From Chloroflexota bacterium (lineage in GTDB: Bacteria; Chloroflexota; Dormibacteria; Dormibacterales; Dormibacteraceae), in NCBI GenBank assembly GCA_005879945.1, contig VBHX01000093.1:1-32012 (forward strand): a DNA stretch of 32,012 nt. Direction: 5' to 3'. Shown here in pieces: positions 9,811 to 17,263 of this stretch. Each line of letters begins with the position of its first letter. The first letter of the stretch is position 1. The notes beneath the pieces were generated by a model. The model searched no databases, was not told the origin of the DNA, and was given only the letters and a program-made list of their open reading frames with translations. The position numbers and the translations under genes were made by a program.

Positions 9811-9817
9811 CACGATA

Positions 9818-10315
9818 TTGCGCGTGACCTCGCGGACTCGAACGATCACGTGGGAAGACCCCATGGCCGCCTTGGCTGAAGCCGGCGGCATGAGCGGCCT
9901 CGAGTTCATCCGGGCCATGTTCAGCGGCAAGCTGCCCGCGCCTCCGATCACGGCCACGATGGGCTTCACCGGCGGTGATGCCAGCGAGGGCGCGGTCACC
10001 TTCAACGGCGAGGCAGGCGAGCACCTGTACAACCCGATCGGGGTCGTGCACGGGGGTTTTGCGATGACGATTCTCGACTCCGCGATGGGTTGCGCCGTGC
10101 ACACGACGCTTGCAGCAGGTGAGGCCTACACAACGCTCGAGACCAAGGTCAACTTTGTTCGGCCGATCACACTCGAGACTGGACGCCTTCGCTGCGATGG
10201 CGTCGTCGTCCACCGTGGAGCCAAGATCGCCACGGCCGAGGGCAGGCTGGTTGCGGAGCAAAGCGGCAAGCTGCTCGCCCACGGAACGACGACCTGCCTG
10301 GTGTTCAACCGATGA
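9818..10315 (+). CDS. PaaI family hotdog-fold thioesterase
   Basis: RTRTITWEDP...GLEFIRAMFSGKLPAPPITATMGF...NPIGVVHGGFAMTILDSAMGCAVHTTLAAGEAYTTLETKVNFVRPI. Confidence 0.88.
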   Translation: MRVTSRTRTITWEDPMAALAEAGGMSGLEFIRAMFSGKLPAPPITATMGFTGGDASEGAVTFNGEAGEHLYNPIGVVHGGFAMTILDSAMGCAVHTTLAAGEAYTTLETKVNFVRPITLETGRLRCDGVVVHRGAKIATAEGRLVAEQSGKLLAHGTTTCLVFNR

Positions 10316-10809
10316 CGAGCACAGTGATCGCCGGCCGCCGTCTCAGGCTGCGGCTCCTCGAACGCGGCGACGCCGACCTCATTCGGCAGTTCTACGGACG
10401 GCTTTCCAGCGAGACGATCTATCGCCGTTTCCTCTCAGCCATCACGCTGCCCAACGAAGCTCTTGTGGGGCGGCTCGTCGACATCGATCATCACGATCGG
10501 GACGCTCTCATCGCGCTCGATGAGCAGGGCATCGCCGGCGTCGCGCGGTATGGCGCCGCTCCATCCGGGACCAGCCATGAAGTCGCTGTCGTGGTGGCCG
10601 ATGACTGGCAGGGCCGCGGGCTCGGCAGCCTCCTGCTCAGGCGCCTCGCGCACATCGCGCGCTTGAGAGGCATCGCATCGTTCCACGCGACCATGCTCGG
10701 CGACAACCGCCGCGCGCAGGCGCTGGTGTTGGGGCTTTCGCCTCGGACGTCGATGCACTTCGAGGCCGGCTACCTCGAGGCCGACATCCCGCTCCGACTG
10801 ACCGGCTGA
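10312..10809 (+). CDS. GNAT family N-acetyltransferase
   Basis: ATGA overlap with upstream gene; LRLLERGDADLIRQFYGRLSSETIYRRF...VVVADDWQGRGLGSLLLRRLAHIARLRGI acetyl-CoA binding motif. Confidence 0.88.
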   Translation: MTSTVIAGRRLRLRLLERGDADLIRQFYGRLSSETIYRRFLSAITLPNEALVGRLVDIDHHDRDALIALDEQGIAGVARYGAAPSGTSHEVAVVVADDWQGRGLGSLLLRRLAHIARLRGIASFHATMLGDNRRAQALVLGLSPRTSMHFEAGYLEADIPLRLTG

Positions 10810-10810
10810 G

Positions 10811-11701
10811 CTACGCGGCCACCGCAGACTCGCGGATCCGGTCGAGCACCCTCAAGTTCGCGATCGACTCGCTCATCGGAATCTCGACCGGGCGGTTCTC
10901 GGTGATGCTGTCCGCGAACGACTCGACCATCAGCTGATACTGGTCGGGTTTCTCGCGCGAGCTGAACGGATTCTCCAATCGATGGACGGCGGCGTTAGTG
11001 ACCACCGCGACCTCCTGGCCTTCCGCCGACTCGAAGCTTCCCCATACGGCCGCGGTCTGGCCGCCAGGAAACTCGAGCAGGGCGCTGGTGGTCACGTCGA
11101 CCCCATTTTTCATTTGCGAGCGCGCAGTCACGGCTGACGGTTCGCCGACTATCCAGCGCGCGACGCTGACCGTGTAGCAGCCGACATCGAGAAGCGCTCC
11201 GCCTCCCAGCGATGGTTGCATTCGAAAGTCCGCAGGTTTATCCAGCGTGAAACCGAACCTGGCCTGCACGTAAAGCGGATCGCGCACGCTCTCCACGAAG
11301 CCGCGCGTCCGAGGGTGGAAGCGATACATAAACGCCTCCATCAAATGCAGCCCAGCGCGTTCCGCGGCGGTCGCCATCTCCTCGGCCTCGGCAGCGTTCA
11401 TGGCCAGCGGCTTCTCGCACAAAACGTGCTTGCCGGCGGCGAGCGCGCGCAGCGTCCACTCGCGATGAAGCGAGTTGACGAGAGGCACGTAGACCGCGTC
11501 CACCTCGCGGTCTTCGAGGACGGCGTCGTACGACTCCACGATCCTGGCGAATGCATGCCGCGATGCAAGCTCGCGTGCGCGGGCCGGATCGCGGCTCGCG
11601 ATCGAGACGAGGCGGCCGTTTCGCGACGCTTCGATGGCCGGGACGACAGCGATCCCGGCTATCCATGCGGCGCCGAGAATCCCCCACCCTATGCGTTCCA
11701 C
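10811..11701 (-). CDS. Gfo/Idh/MocA family oxidoreductase
   Basis: GWGILGAAWIAGIAVVPAIEASRNGRLVSIASRDPARARELA...VLCEKPLAMNAAEAEEM...LMEAFMYRFHPRTR. Confidence 0.93.
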   Translation of the reverse strand: MERIGWGILGAAWIAGIAVVPAIEASRNGRLVSIASRDPARARELASRHAFARIVESYDAVLEDREVDAVYVPLVNSLHREWTLRALAAGKHVLCEKPLAMNAAEAEEMATAAERAGLHLMEAFMYRFHPRTRGFVESVRDPLYVQARFGFTLDKPADFRMQPSLGGGALLDVGCYTVSVARWIVGEPSAVTARSQMKNGVDVTTSALLEFPGGQTAAVWGSFESAEGQEVAVVTNAAVHRLENPFSSREKPDQYQLMVESFADSITENRPVEIPMSESIANLRVLDRIRESAVAA

Positions 11702-11707
11702 GATCAG

Positions 11708-13342
11708 CTAAATGTCGACCTCGATCTGCGCGCCTCCGTGGGCGATCGACCGCGTGGCGGCCTCCATCACCGCGACCGTGCGGCGGGCCTCGCTCGCTGG
11801 GACCGCAAGCGCCTCATCCCACGCGAGGTGGTCCGCGAGGTTGCGATAGAACCCGAGCTCGTCGCGCACTGGAAGGGCGAGCGTCTCTTCGTGCGTGCCT
11901 CCAGCATCGGCCGGCCGGAAAACCTTCACCCGAGCCGGGAAGTCGGCAGGCACCGGCTCATCGCGCCACTCTCCGACCACTGCGCCGCGCGTGCCCAACA
12001 CGTACCACTTCGGTTTCATCGCGCCGGCGATGTCGGATTGAAGGAAGGTGGCCTGGGCGCCATTGGCGAAAGTGAGGTCGACACGCACCTGGTCTGAGTT
12101 GGTGACGTCGTGCCATACGCGCTTGTGTCCGTTGGCCGCGATCCGCTTCACCGCGTCCGGGAACAGCTGCAGGATCCAGTCGAAGTAGTGCGATCCCCAG
12201 TCGTAGATGGTTCCACCTGAGATCGGCTCGTGGCTGTGCCAGAAGTCGCAAGGGTGCGAGTAGCCGCCGATGAACGACTCCATGTAGAAGGGCTCGCCGA
12301 TCCCACCCGACCGGACGACATCGCGCATTGCCACGTAGTCGGGATCCCATCGTCTGCTCTGGTACACGGTCAGCACACGCTTGCGAGCAGCGGCTTCGTC
12401 GACCATGCGATCGACCTCCTCCACCCGCAGGGCGAACGGCTTCTCGCAGACGACATCCTTGCCGGCGGCCAGCGCCTCGAGCACGGCGGCGGCGTGCGCG
12501 GCGGGCGGAGTGCCGACAAGGACGAGCCCGATCTCGGGGTCGTCGTACATGTCGCGAGCGGCGGCATAGACCGGAACGCCCAGCTCGCGATCGGCAAGCT
12601 CCCTGCGCTCGTCCGAGGTGTCGCAAACAGCGCCCACGCGGAGCCCTGCGACCTGCGCGATCAAGGACGCGTGGTCGCGGGCGATCGCTCCATATCCGAG
12701 GAGCCCAACGCCGGCGGGGGCGGGTGGCCTGTGGCCCGCCGCAAAAAGGAGCGCTCGATGCATGAGCTTCTGGAACCACGCGTCCTCATATGTGGCCGCC
12801 GAGTGCCCCAGGCCGACGTGGAAGAACCTCCCTTCGCCGACCTCTCGCTCATATGCGACGACCTGATCGGTGTTCCGCCAGCTGGTGCTCAGCAGGACCG
12901 CGGCCTCCGCCGGCGGGCCCTCGGAAAGATAGAGCTCGTCGGTCAGCCGGAAATCGGCTCCAAGTGTCGCTGTGACCGGGTGGGACAGCTCGGCTCGGAT
13001 CACGAGCTCGGTCATCGGCCCGGGGCCGCTGGGCGCCCAGCGCGCCAGCTTGCCGAGTCCGTCCTGAGCGATCCACGCTGCGAGGGTTCCACCCAGCAGA
13101 ACGAGCCCGCCGCCCGCGCGGACGAAACCGGTCAGATCCTCGGCCTGGCCCGGCACGAGAGGCTGGTCGCTGGCCGCAAGGATCACGCGCGAGCGCCCAG
13201 GGTCGAGTGCGGCCGGGTCGGTGATCACCTCGAAGTCGAAGTGATGCGTCAGTTCCAGCGAACGAAGCAGGGGTCTGGCCAGCCGCATGTAATCGTGAGA
13301 TCGGCCGGCGAGCAGCGCCTGCACGGCCACACGACTTCGCAT
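11708..13342 (-). CDS. Fusion: N-terminal ThuA-like (class I GATase-like) domain + Gfo/Idh/MocA oxidoreductase
   Basis: ATG at 13342 (MRSRVAVQALLAGRSHDYMRLARPLLRSL...GFVRAGGGLVLLGG...RTDEL-type segment TEL...FFHVGLGHSAATYEDAWFQKLMHRALLFAAG), then GVGLLGYGAIARDHASLIAQVAGLRVGAVCDTSDERRELA...VVCEKPFALRVEEVDRM. Confidence 0.87.
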   Translation of the reverse strand: MRSRVAVQALLAGRSHDYMRLARPLLRSLELTHHFDFEVITDPAALDPGRSRVILAASDQPLVPGQAEDLTGFVRAGGGLVLLGGTLAAWIAQDGLGKLARWAPSGPGPMTELVIRAELSHPVTATLGADFRLTDELYLSEGPPAEAAVLLSTSWRNTDQVVAYEREVGEGRFFHVGLGHSAATYEDAWFQKLMHRALLFAAGHRPPAPAGVGLLGYGAIARDHASLIAQVAGLRVGAVCDTSDERRELADRELGVPVYAAARDMYDDPEIGLVLVGTPPAAHAAAVLEALAAGKDVVCEKPFALRVEEVDRMVDEAAARKRVLTVYQSRRWDPDYVAMRDVVRSGGIGEPFYMESFIGGYSHPCDFWHSHEPISGGTIYDWGSHYFDWILQLFPDAVKRIAANGHKRVWHDVTNSDQVRVDLTFANGAQATFLQSDIAGAMKPKWYVLGTRGAVVGEWRDEPVPADFPARVKVFRPADAGGTHEETLALPVRDELGFYRNLADHLAWDEALAVPASEARRTVAVMEAATRSIAHGGAQIEVDI

Positions 13343-13362
13343 CGACGGTGATGGTACGACGC

Positions 13363-14490
13363 TCAGCCGGGTGCACCGATCTTGCGAAGGACCGCCAGGG
13401 TCGCGACCGCCGAACGCTCCCATGTGAAGTCGGCCGCGCGGCGCATGCCTTCAGCCCCCAGCCTCGTCCTCAGCGCCGGGTCGCTGAGCAGCGTCTCCAG
13501 CCCGCGCGCGATCGAGTCCACGTCCTGGGCATCGACCTCGATGGCGGTGCCGGCGGCCAGCTCGGGAAGGGCGCCCGAGCTGCCGATCACAGCCGGCACT
13601 CCGTGGGCCATCGCCTCGAGGAGGGGCAGACCGAACCCCTCGTAAAGGCTCGGAAAAGCGAGGACCGACGCGGATTCGTACAGCGCCGCGAGGGTCGGCT
13701 CGTCGACGTGGCCCAGGTATCGAACACCCGGCTCCACCTGGATTCGGTGCAGGGTGTCCCCATAAGCCCAGCCCGGGCGGCCGGCGATGACGAGCTGTGG
13801 CACCCCCGCCCGCCGGCCGATCACGATCGGCAGCGAGCCCGGCCGGCTCCTCAGCCTACGGTATGCGGCCAGCAGACGCGGGTAGTTCTTGCGAGGCTCG
13901 ACCGTGCCGACGGCGAGGATGAACCCAGGCTCGATCCCCTCTGGCAGCTTGCCCGGGGCGGCCGGCGAGCTCAAGCCTTCCGGCACGACGCTCACGCGGC
14001 CCTCGAGGCCGGGCAGCGGGTAGCTGGCCAGGAGGTCGCGACGCGTGGTCTCGGACGGAACGAGCACCGCGCTCGCGCGCTTCAGCGCCGGCGCGAGGAC
14101 GGTGCCGAGGTAGGCGCGCTGCTGCCACGGCACCTCGGCCGGGCGCAGCCGGAATGCCAGGTCGTGGACGTAGACCGCCGCCGGTGGCGCCTCAGGCCGC
14201 CGCCGGGGTGGGCTCGGCCAGTACGGATAAAGGATGGCGTCGCAGCCCACCTGCGACTCGATCGCAGGCAGCCAGCGGGTCTTGAGGATGACCTCGTGCC
14301 GGTAGGGCGCGAATACGGCGTCACAGTCGAGGTTGGTCAAGGCGGCCGGCCGCTCCCGGCTGCAGAGGAGGGTGAACTCGTCGCCATTGCGGCCGGCCAC
14401 GAGGGCTTTGGAGAGCTCGACCGCGACCGTGAGCATGCCGACCCGCTGAGTTCTCCAGCACGCGGTGACGTCGATTGCGAAGCGGGGCAC
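13363..14490 (-). CDS. Glycosyltransferase family 4 / group 1
   Basis: FILAVGTVEPRKNYPRLLAAYRRL...VRYLGHVDEPTLAALYESASVLAFPSLYEGFGLPLLEAMAHGVPAVIGSSGALPELAAG. Confidence 0.93.
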   Translation of the reverse strand: MPRFAIDVTACWRTQRVGMLTVAVELSKALVAGRNGDEFTLLCSRERPAALTNLDCDAVFAPYRHEVILKTRWLPAIESQVGCDAILYPYWPSPPRRRPEAPPAAVYVHDLAFRLRPAEVPWQQRAYLGTVLAPALKRASAVLVPSETTRRDLLASYPLPGLEGRVSVVPEGLSSPAAPGKLPEGIEPGFILAVGTVEPRKNYPRLLAAYRRLRSRPGSLPIVIGRRAGVPQLVIAGRPGWAYGDTLHRIQVEPGVRYLGHVDEPTLAALYESASVLAFPSLYEGFGLPLLEAMAHGVPAVIGSSGALPELAAGTAIEVDAQDVDSIARGLETLLSDPALRTRLGAEGMRRAADFTWERSAVATLAVLRKIGAPG

Positions 14491-14529
14491 CAGCCGACTC
14501 TATCTGTTGGCGCGTTCAGGGGCCTTTGC

Positions 14530-14548
14530 TTGACAAGACATCTGTCAA
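14530..14548. promoter_or_regulatory. Inverted repeat TTGACA-AGACATC-TGTCAA upstream of the glycosyltransferase gene
   Basis: Perfect 6-bp arms in a locally AT-richer segment; 40 nt upstream of the start at 14490 (minus). Confidence 0.35.
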
Positions 14549-14674
14549 TTGTTAAGTCATGGTGACCCCGGGGGTCGGCCGGAGTTAAAATCTGGTGGCG
14601 GAATCCCCGCCTGAGTTTGCCCTCCCTCCTTTCTGAAGGTCCTTCGCCCGGCGGTGGAGGGCCTTCTTATTTAA

Positions 14675-14808
14675 TCGCGGGGGGGACAGATGTCCCCCGC
14701 CGCGGGACCCACGCCTCTCCTCGGCAACGCTGGGAGGCGTCTGGAAAGTGACGTGCGGGGAGACGGCCGGAGTAAATCCGGCCTCAGGCTCCACTTGGCA
14801 TTTTTTTG
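14675..14808. repeat. Structured intergenic repeat, copy A
   Basis: About 134 bp alignable with 19371-19502; shared GCGGGGG-GACA/TGTCCCCCGC hairpin, CCTCTCCTCGGC...GGGAGGCG block, GGCCGGA-loop-TCCGGCC hairpin, and GGCATTT T-rich end. Confidence 0.75.
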
Positions 14809-14826
14809 TTTTGTGCGGGGGTTGGG

Positions 14827-16485
14827 TTAGGTTTCGACCGAGCGGATCGCGAAGACGCAGTCGAACGTGCCCGTGACGCAGCCGCACTCGACCTCTTCGA
14901 CGTACCAGTCGTTGGCCAGGCCCGCCCAGCGGAGGATCGCCTCGATGGTCGCGACCCAGATGTGGCAGGACTTCACGGTCTTGATGCGCCCGAGCGCGAA
15001 CATGTTGGAGAAGTTGACAAGCCAGAACTGGTACTCGTCGACCTGAAGCCATGCGTGCGTGTGCTCGCCGCGGACGTTGTCCATCGCCTCGCTGAAGTTC
15101 TTGACGATTCCCGCCAGCTTGCGCTGCCGGCCTGGTACCAGCCATCGCGGCCCGCCCATCCCGTGCCTGCCCTCCGCCAGCCAGCGCTCGGTCGCGCGCC
15201 GGCCCCACGCACGCAGCTGGTCCTCGGCCTCGGGACCGTAGCTGGTTTCGAAGGCTTCGTTCAGCCGGCCGAGGTACTCGACAGGTGTCGCGAGCTGCTC
15301 GTCGCTCGGCGGATCTTGGTCGACGTACTGCGCCAGCCCCGCCGTGCATGCGATCTCGGGCCAACGCACGCCGGTCACGTCACGGGCGACGTGGATGAGG
15401 TTGGCCGCATGCGAGTTGAGGATGAACCGCCCGCGCGCCCGCGCCGGCTTCACGCCCATCAGCTGCAGCGTTCGGATGGCCGAGGAGCCGGTCGAGGAGC
15501 CGGTGCTCGGGGTCGGCGGCGGCGAGCCGTGCAGGGGCGGGGGAGCAGAGACGACACGGGCTGCGGCCGCGGCTTCCGGCTGCGGAATTGGCGCCTGCGG
15601 TTGCGCAATCGGCCGCGCCATGGCCGCTGCAGCGGACGCTCCCTGCGAGTTCGCCGCCGCCCGGCGTTGCGGCAGCTTCGCCATCTGCGCAAGCAGGTCC
15701 TTTACCGACTGGGGCCGCTGCGCCGGGTCCTTTGCAAGCACCTTCGCGAGCAGCACGTCGAGCTCGTCTGGTAGGACCGCGTTGAGCCTGGCCGCCGATG
15801 GGATCGGCGAGTTGACCGTCGCGTAGGCCACCTCCATGCGGTTGGCGCCGATAAACGGCAGCCGGCCGGTGAGCATCTCGAACGTGAGCACGCCCATCGC
15901 GTAGATGTCAGCGCGCCGGTCGACGTCGTGGCCCATGACCTGCTCCGGCGCCATGTACCCGGGCGTGCCGATGGCCAGGCCGACCGTGGTCAGGTGGGTC
16001 GGTTGGCCTGCGCCGCGCGCCAACCCGAAGTCCGCGAGCATCGCGCGGCCGTCGGTGTGGATGAGGACGTTGGTCGGCTTGAGATCGCGATGGACGATGC
16101 CGGCGTCGTGCGCGTGCTGCAAGCCGTCGCCGATCTCGCGCAAGTAGCGCCACGCCGAAAGCGTGTCCAGCGGTCCTCGGTTGAGGATGTCCCGCAACGT
16201 GCCGCCGCGGATCAGCGGCATGGTCAGGTACGCCATCCCTTCGCCGAGCTCGAAGTCATAGATCGGCAGGATGTTCGGGTGGTCGAGCTTGGCGAGCGTC
16301 TTGGCCTCGGCCTCGAACCGCTTGACGAATCCGTCGTCCTGAAAGAGCTCCGGCGAAAGAGCTTTCAGCGCCACCTCGCGGCCAAGGGGCTGTTGGACTG
16401 CTCGGTACACGACCGCCATGCCGCCTCCGCCGAGGCGCTCGACGATCTCATAGCTGCCGACCCTGGTCCCAGTGAGGTCCTTCAT
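14827..16485 (-). CDS. Ser/Thr protein kinase (Hanks type) with Ala/Pro-rich linker and C-terminal V4R/4-vinyl-reductase-like domain
   Basis: GGGGMAVVYRA, IVHRDLKPTNVLI, LADFGLARG, GTPGYMAPEQV motifs all present; C-terminus ends WAGLANDWYVEEVECGCVTGTFDCVFAIRSVET, resembling the V4R core. Confidence 0.88.
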   Translation of the reverse strand: MKDLTGTRVGSYEIVERLGGGGMAVVYRAVQQPLGREVALKALSPELFQDDGFVKRFEAEAKTLAKLDHPNILPIYDFELGEGMAYLTMPLIRGGTLRDILNRGPLDTLSAWRYLREIGDGLQHAHDAGIVHRDLKPTNVLIHTDGRAMLADFGLARGAGQPTHLTTVGLAIGTPGYMAPEQVMGHDVDRRADIYAMGVLTFEMLTGRLPFIGANRMEVAYATVNSPIPSAARLNAVLPDELDVLLAKVLAKDPAQRPQSVKDLLAQMAKLPQRRAAANSQGASAAAAMARPIAQPQAPIPQPEAAAAARVVSAPPPLHGSPPPTPSTGSSTGSSAIRTLQLMGVKPARARGRFILNSHAANLIHVARDVTGVRWPEIACTAGLAQYVDQDPPSDEQLATPVEYLGRLNEAFETSYGPEAEDQLRAWGRRATERWLAEGRHGMGGPRWLVPGRQRKLAGIVKNFSEAMDNVRGEHTHAWLQVDEYQFWLVNFSNMFALGRIKTVKSCHIWVATIEAILRWAGLANDWYVEEVECGCVTGTFDCVFAIRSVET

Positions 16486-16887
16486 CTAAGCGCCCGGCTT
16501 GGCCGTCAACCTCTGCACAACGGCGACGAGGTCGCCCAGTCGAAACGGTTTGCTAAGCACGTCGTCGGCGCCGGCCGCGAGGAAGCGCTCGCGATCGCTG
16601 GCCATCGAGTGAGCGCTCGCGATCACGACCCTCATCTCCGGCCGCTCGGCCTTGATTCGGCGCATGGCCTCGAGACCGTCCATTCCGGGCATCGCGACGT
16701 CCATGAGAATGACGTTCGGGTTCTGGGCCAGCGCAAGGTCGACCGCCTGCAGTCCATCGGCGGCGACGAGGACCCCGTAGCCGGCCTTCTCCAGCACGCG
16801 CCGGCACAACCGCTGGGCGACCTCGTTGTCGTCGGCCACCAGGACCATTGACGAGCCGACTCCGTCCATCGGCATGGGCTCAGCCAT
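16486..16887 (-). CDS. Single-domain response regulator (CheY-like receiver)
   Basis: MVLVADDNEVAQRLCRRVLEKAGYGVLVAADGLQAVDLALAQNPNVILMDVAMPGMDGLEAMRRIKAERPEMRVVIASAHS...DVLSKPFRLGDLV. Confidence 0.92.
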   Translation of the reverse strand: MAEPMPMDGVGSSMVLVADDNEVAQRLCRRVLEKAGYGVLVAADGLQAVDLALAQNPNVILMDVAMPGMDGLEAMRRIKAERPEMRVVIASAHSMASDRERFLAAGADDVLSKPFRLGDLVAVVQRLTAKPGA

Positions 16888-17263
16888 GGCGGTGCTGCGC
16901 TGTCGCGTGCTCCGCGGCCAGTGGGATGGTGAAGTGGAACGCCGAACCGTGACCAACCGCGCTCTCGACCCAGATCTTGCCCCCATGCATCTCGACGATC
17001 TGCTTAACGATCGTGAGGCCGAGGCCGGTCCCGGGTATGGCCTGGGCGGCGCCGCTCCTGACCCTCCGGAAGCGCTCGAAGACGTGGCCGATCTCCTCCG
17101 GGGGGATGCCGAGGCCGGTATCGGTGATGCTGACCAGGGCGTATCCGCCTTCCGCGCGGGTCGACAGGGTGACCATGCCCCCGTCGGGCGAGTACTTGAC
17201 CGCATTGTTGGCCAGGTTGCTCACCACCTGGACCAGGCGATCGCGGTCACGAGGCCCTGGTCA
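16880..17263 (-). pseudogene. Histidine kinase HATPase_c fragment, out of frame with the sensor/HisKA part
   Basis: PRDRDRLVQVVSNLANNAVKYSPDGGMVTLSTRAEGGYALVSITDTGLGIPPEEIGHVFERFRRVRSG...IPGTGLGLTIVKQIVEMHGGKIWVES with N, G1, F and G2 boxes. Confidence 0.8.

Noticed and set aside
12230-13351. 373-aa plus-strand ORF antisense to the ThuA/oxidoreductase fusion
   Set aside because: Opposite strand has clear homology motifs; this ORF has none.
13348-14565. 405-aa plus-strand ORF antisense to the glycosyltransferase
   Set aside because: Shadow ORF; Arg/Gly/Ala-rich composition typical of antisense frames in high-GC DNA.
14675-14808. Known riboswitch (c-di-GMP-I, ydaO/c-di-AMP, cobalamin) for the intergenic repeats
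   Set aside because: Hallmark sequences (GGGACGCAAAGCC, CAGCUAACCUCGUA, GCCACUG/CAACUGU) are not present in either orientation by eye; left as an unknown element.
14806-16851. Plus-strand ORFs antisense to the Ser/Thr kinase and response regulator (322 aa, 307 aa)
   Set aside because: Kinase and receiver motifs on the minus strand are unambiguous.
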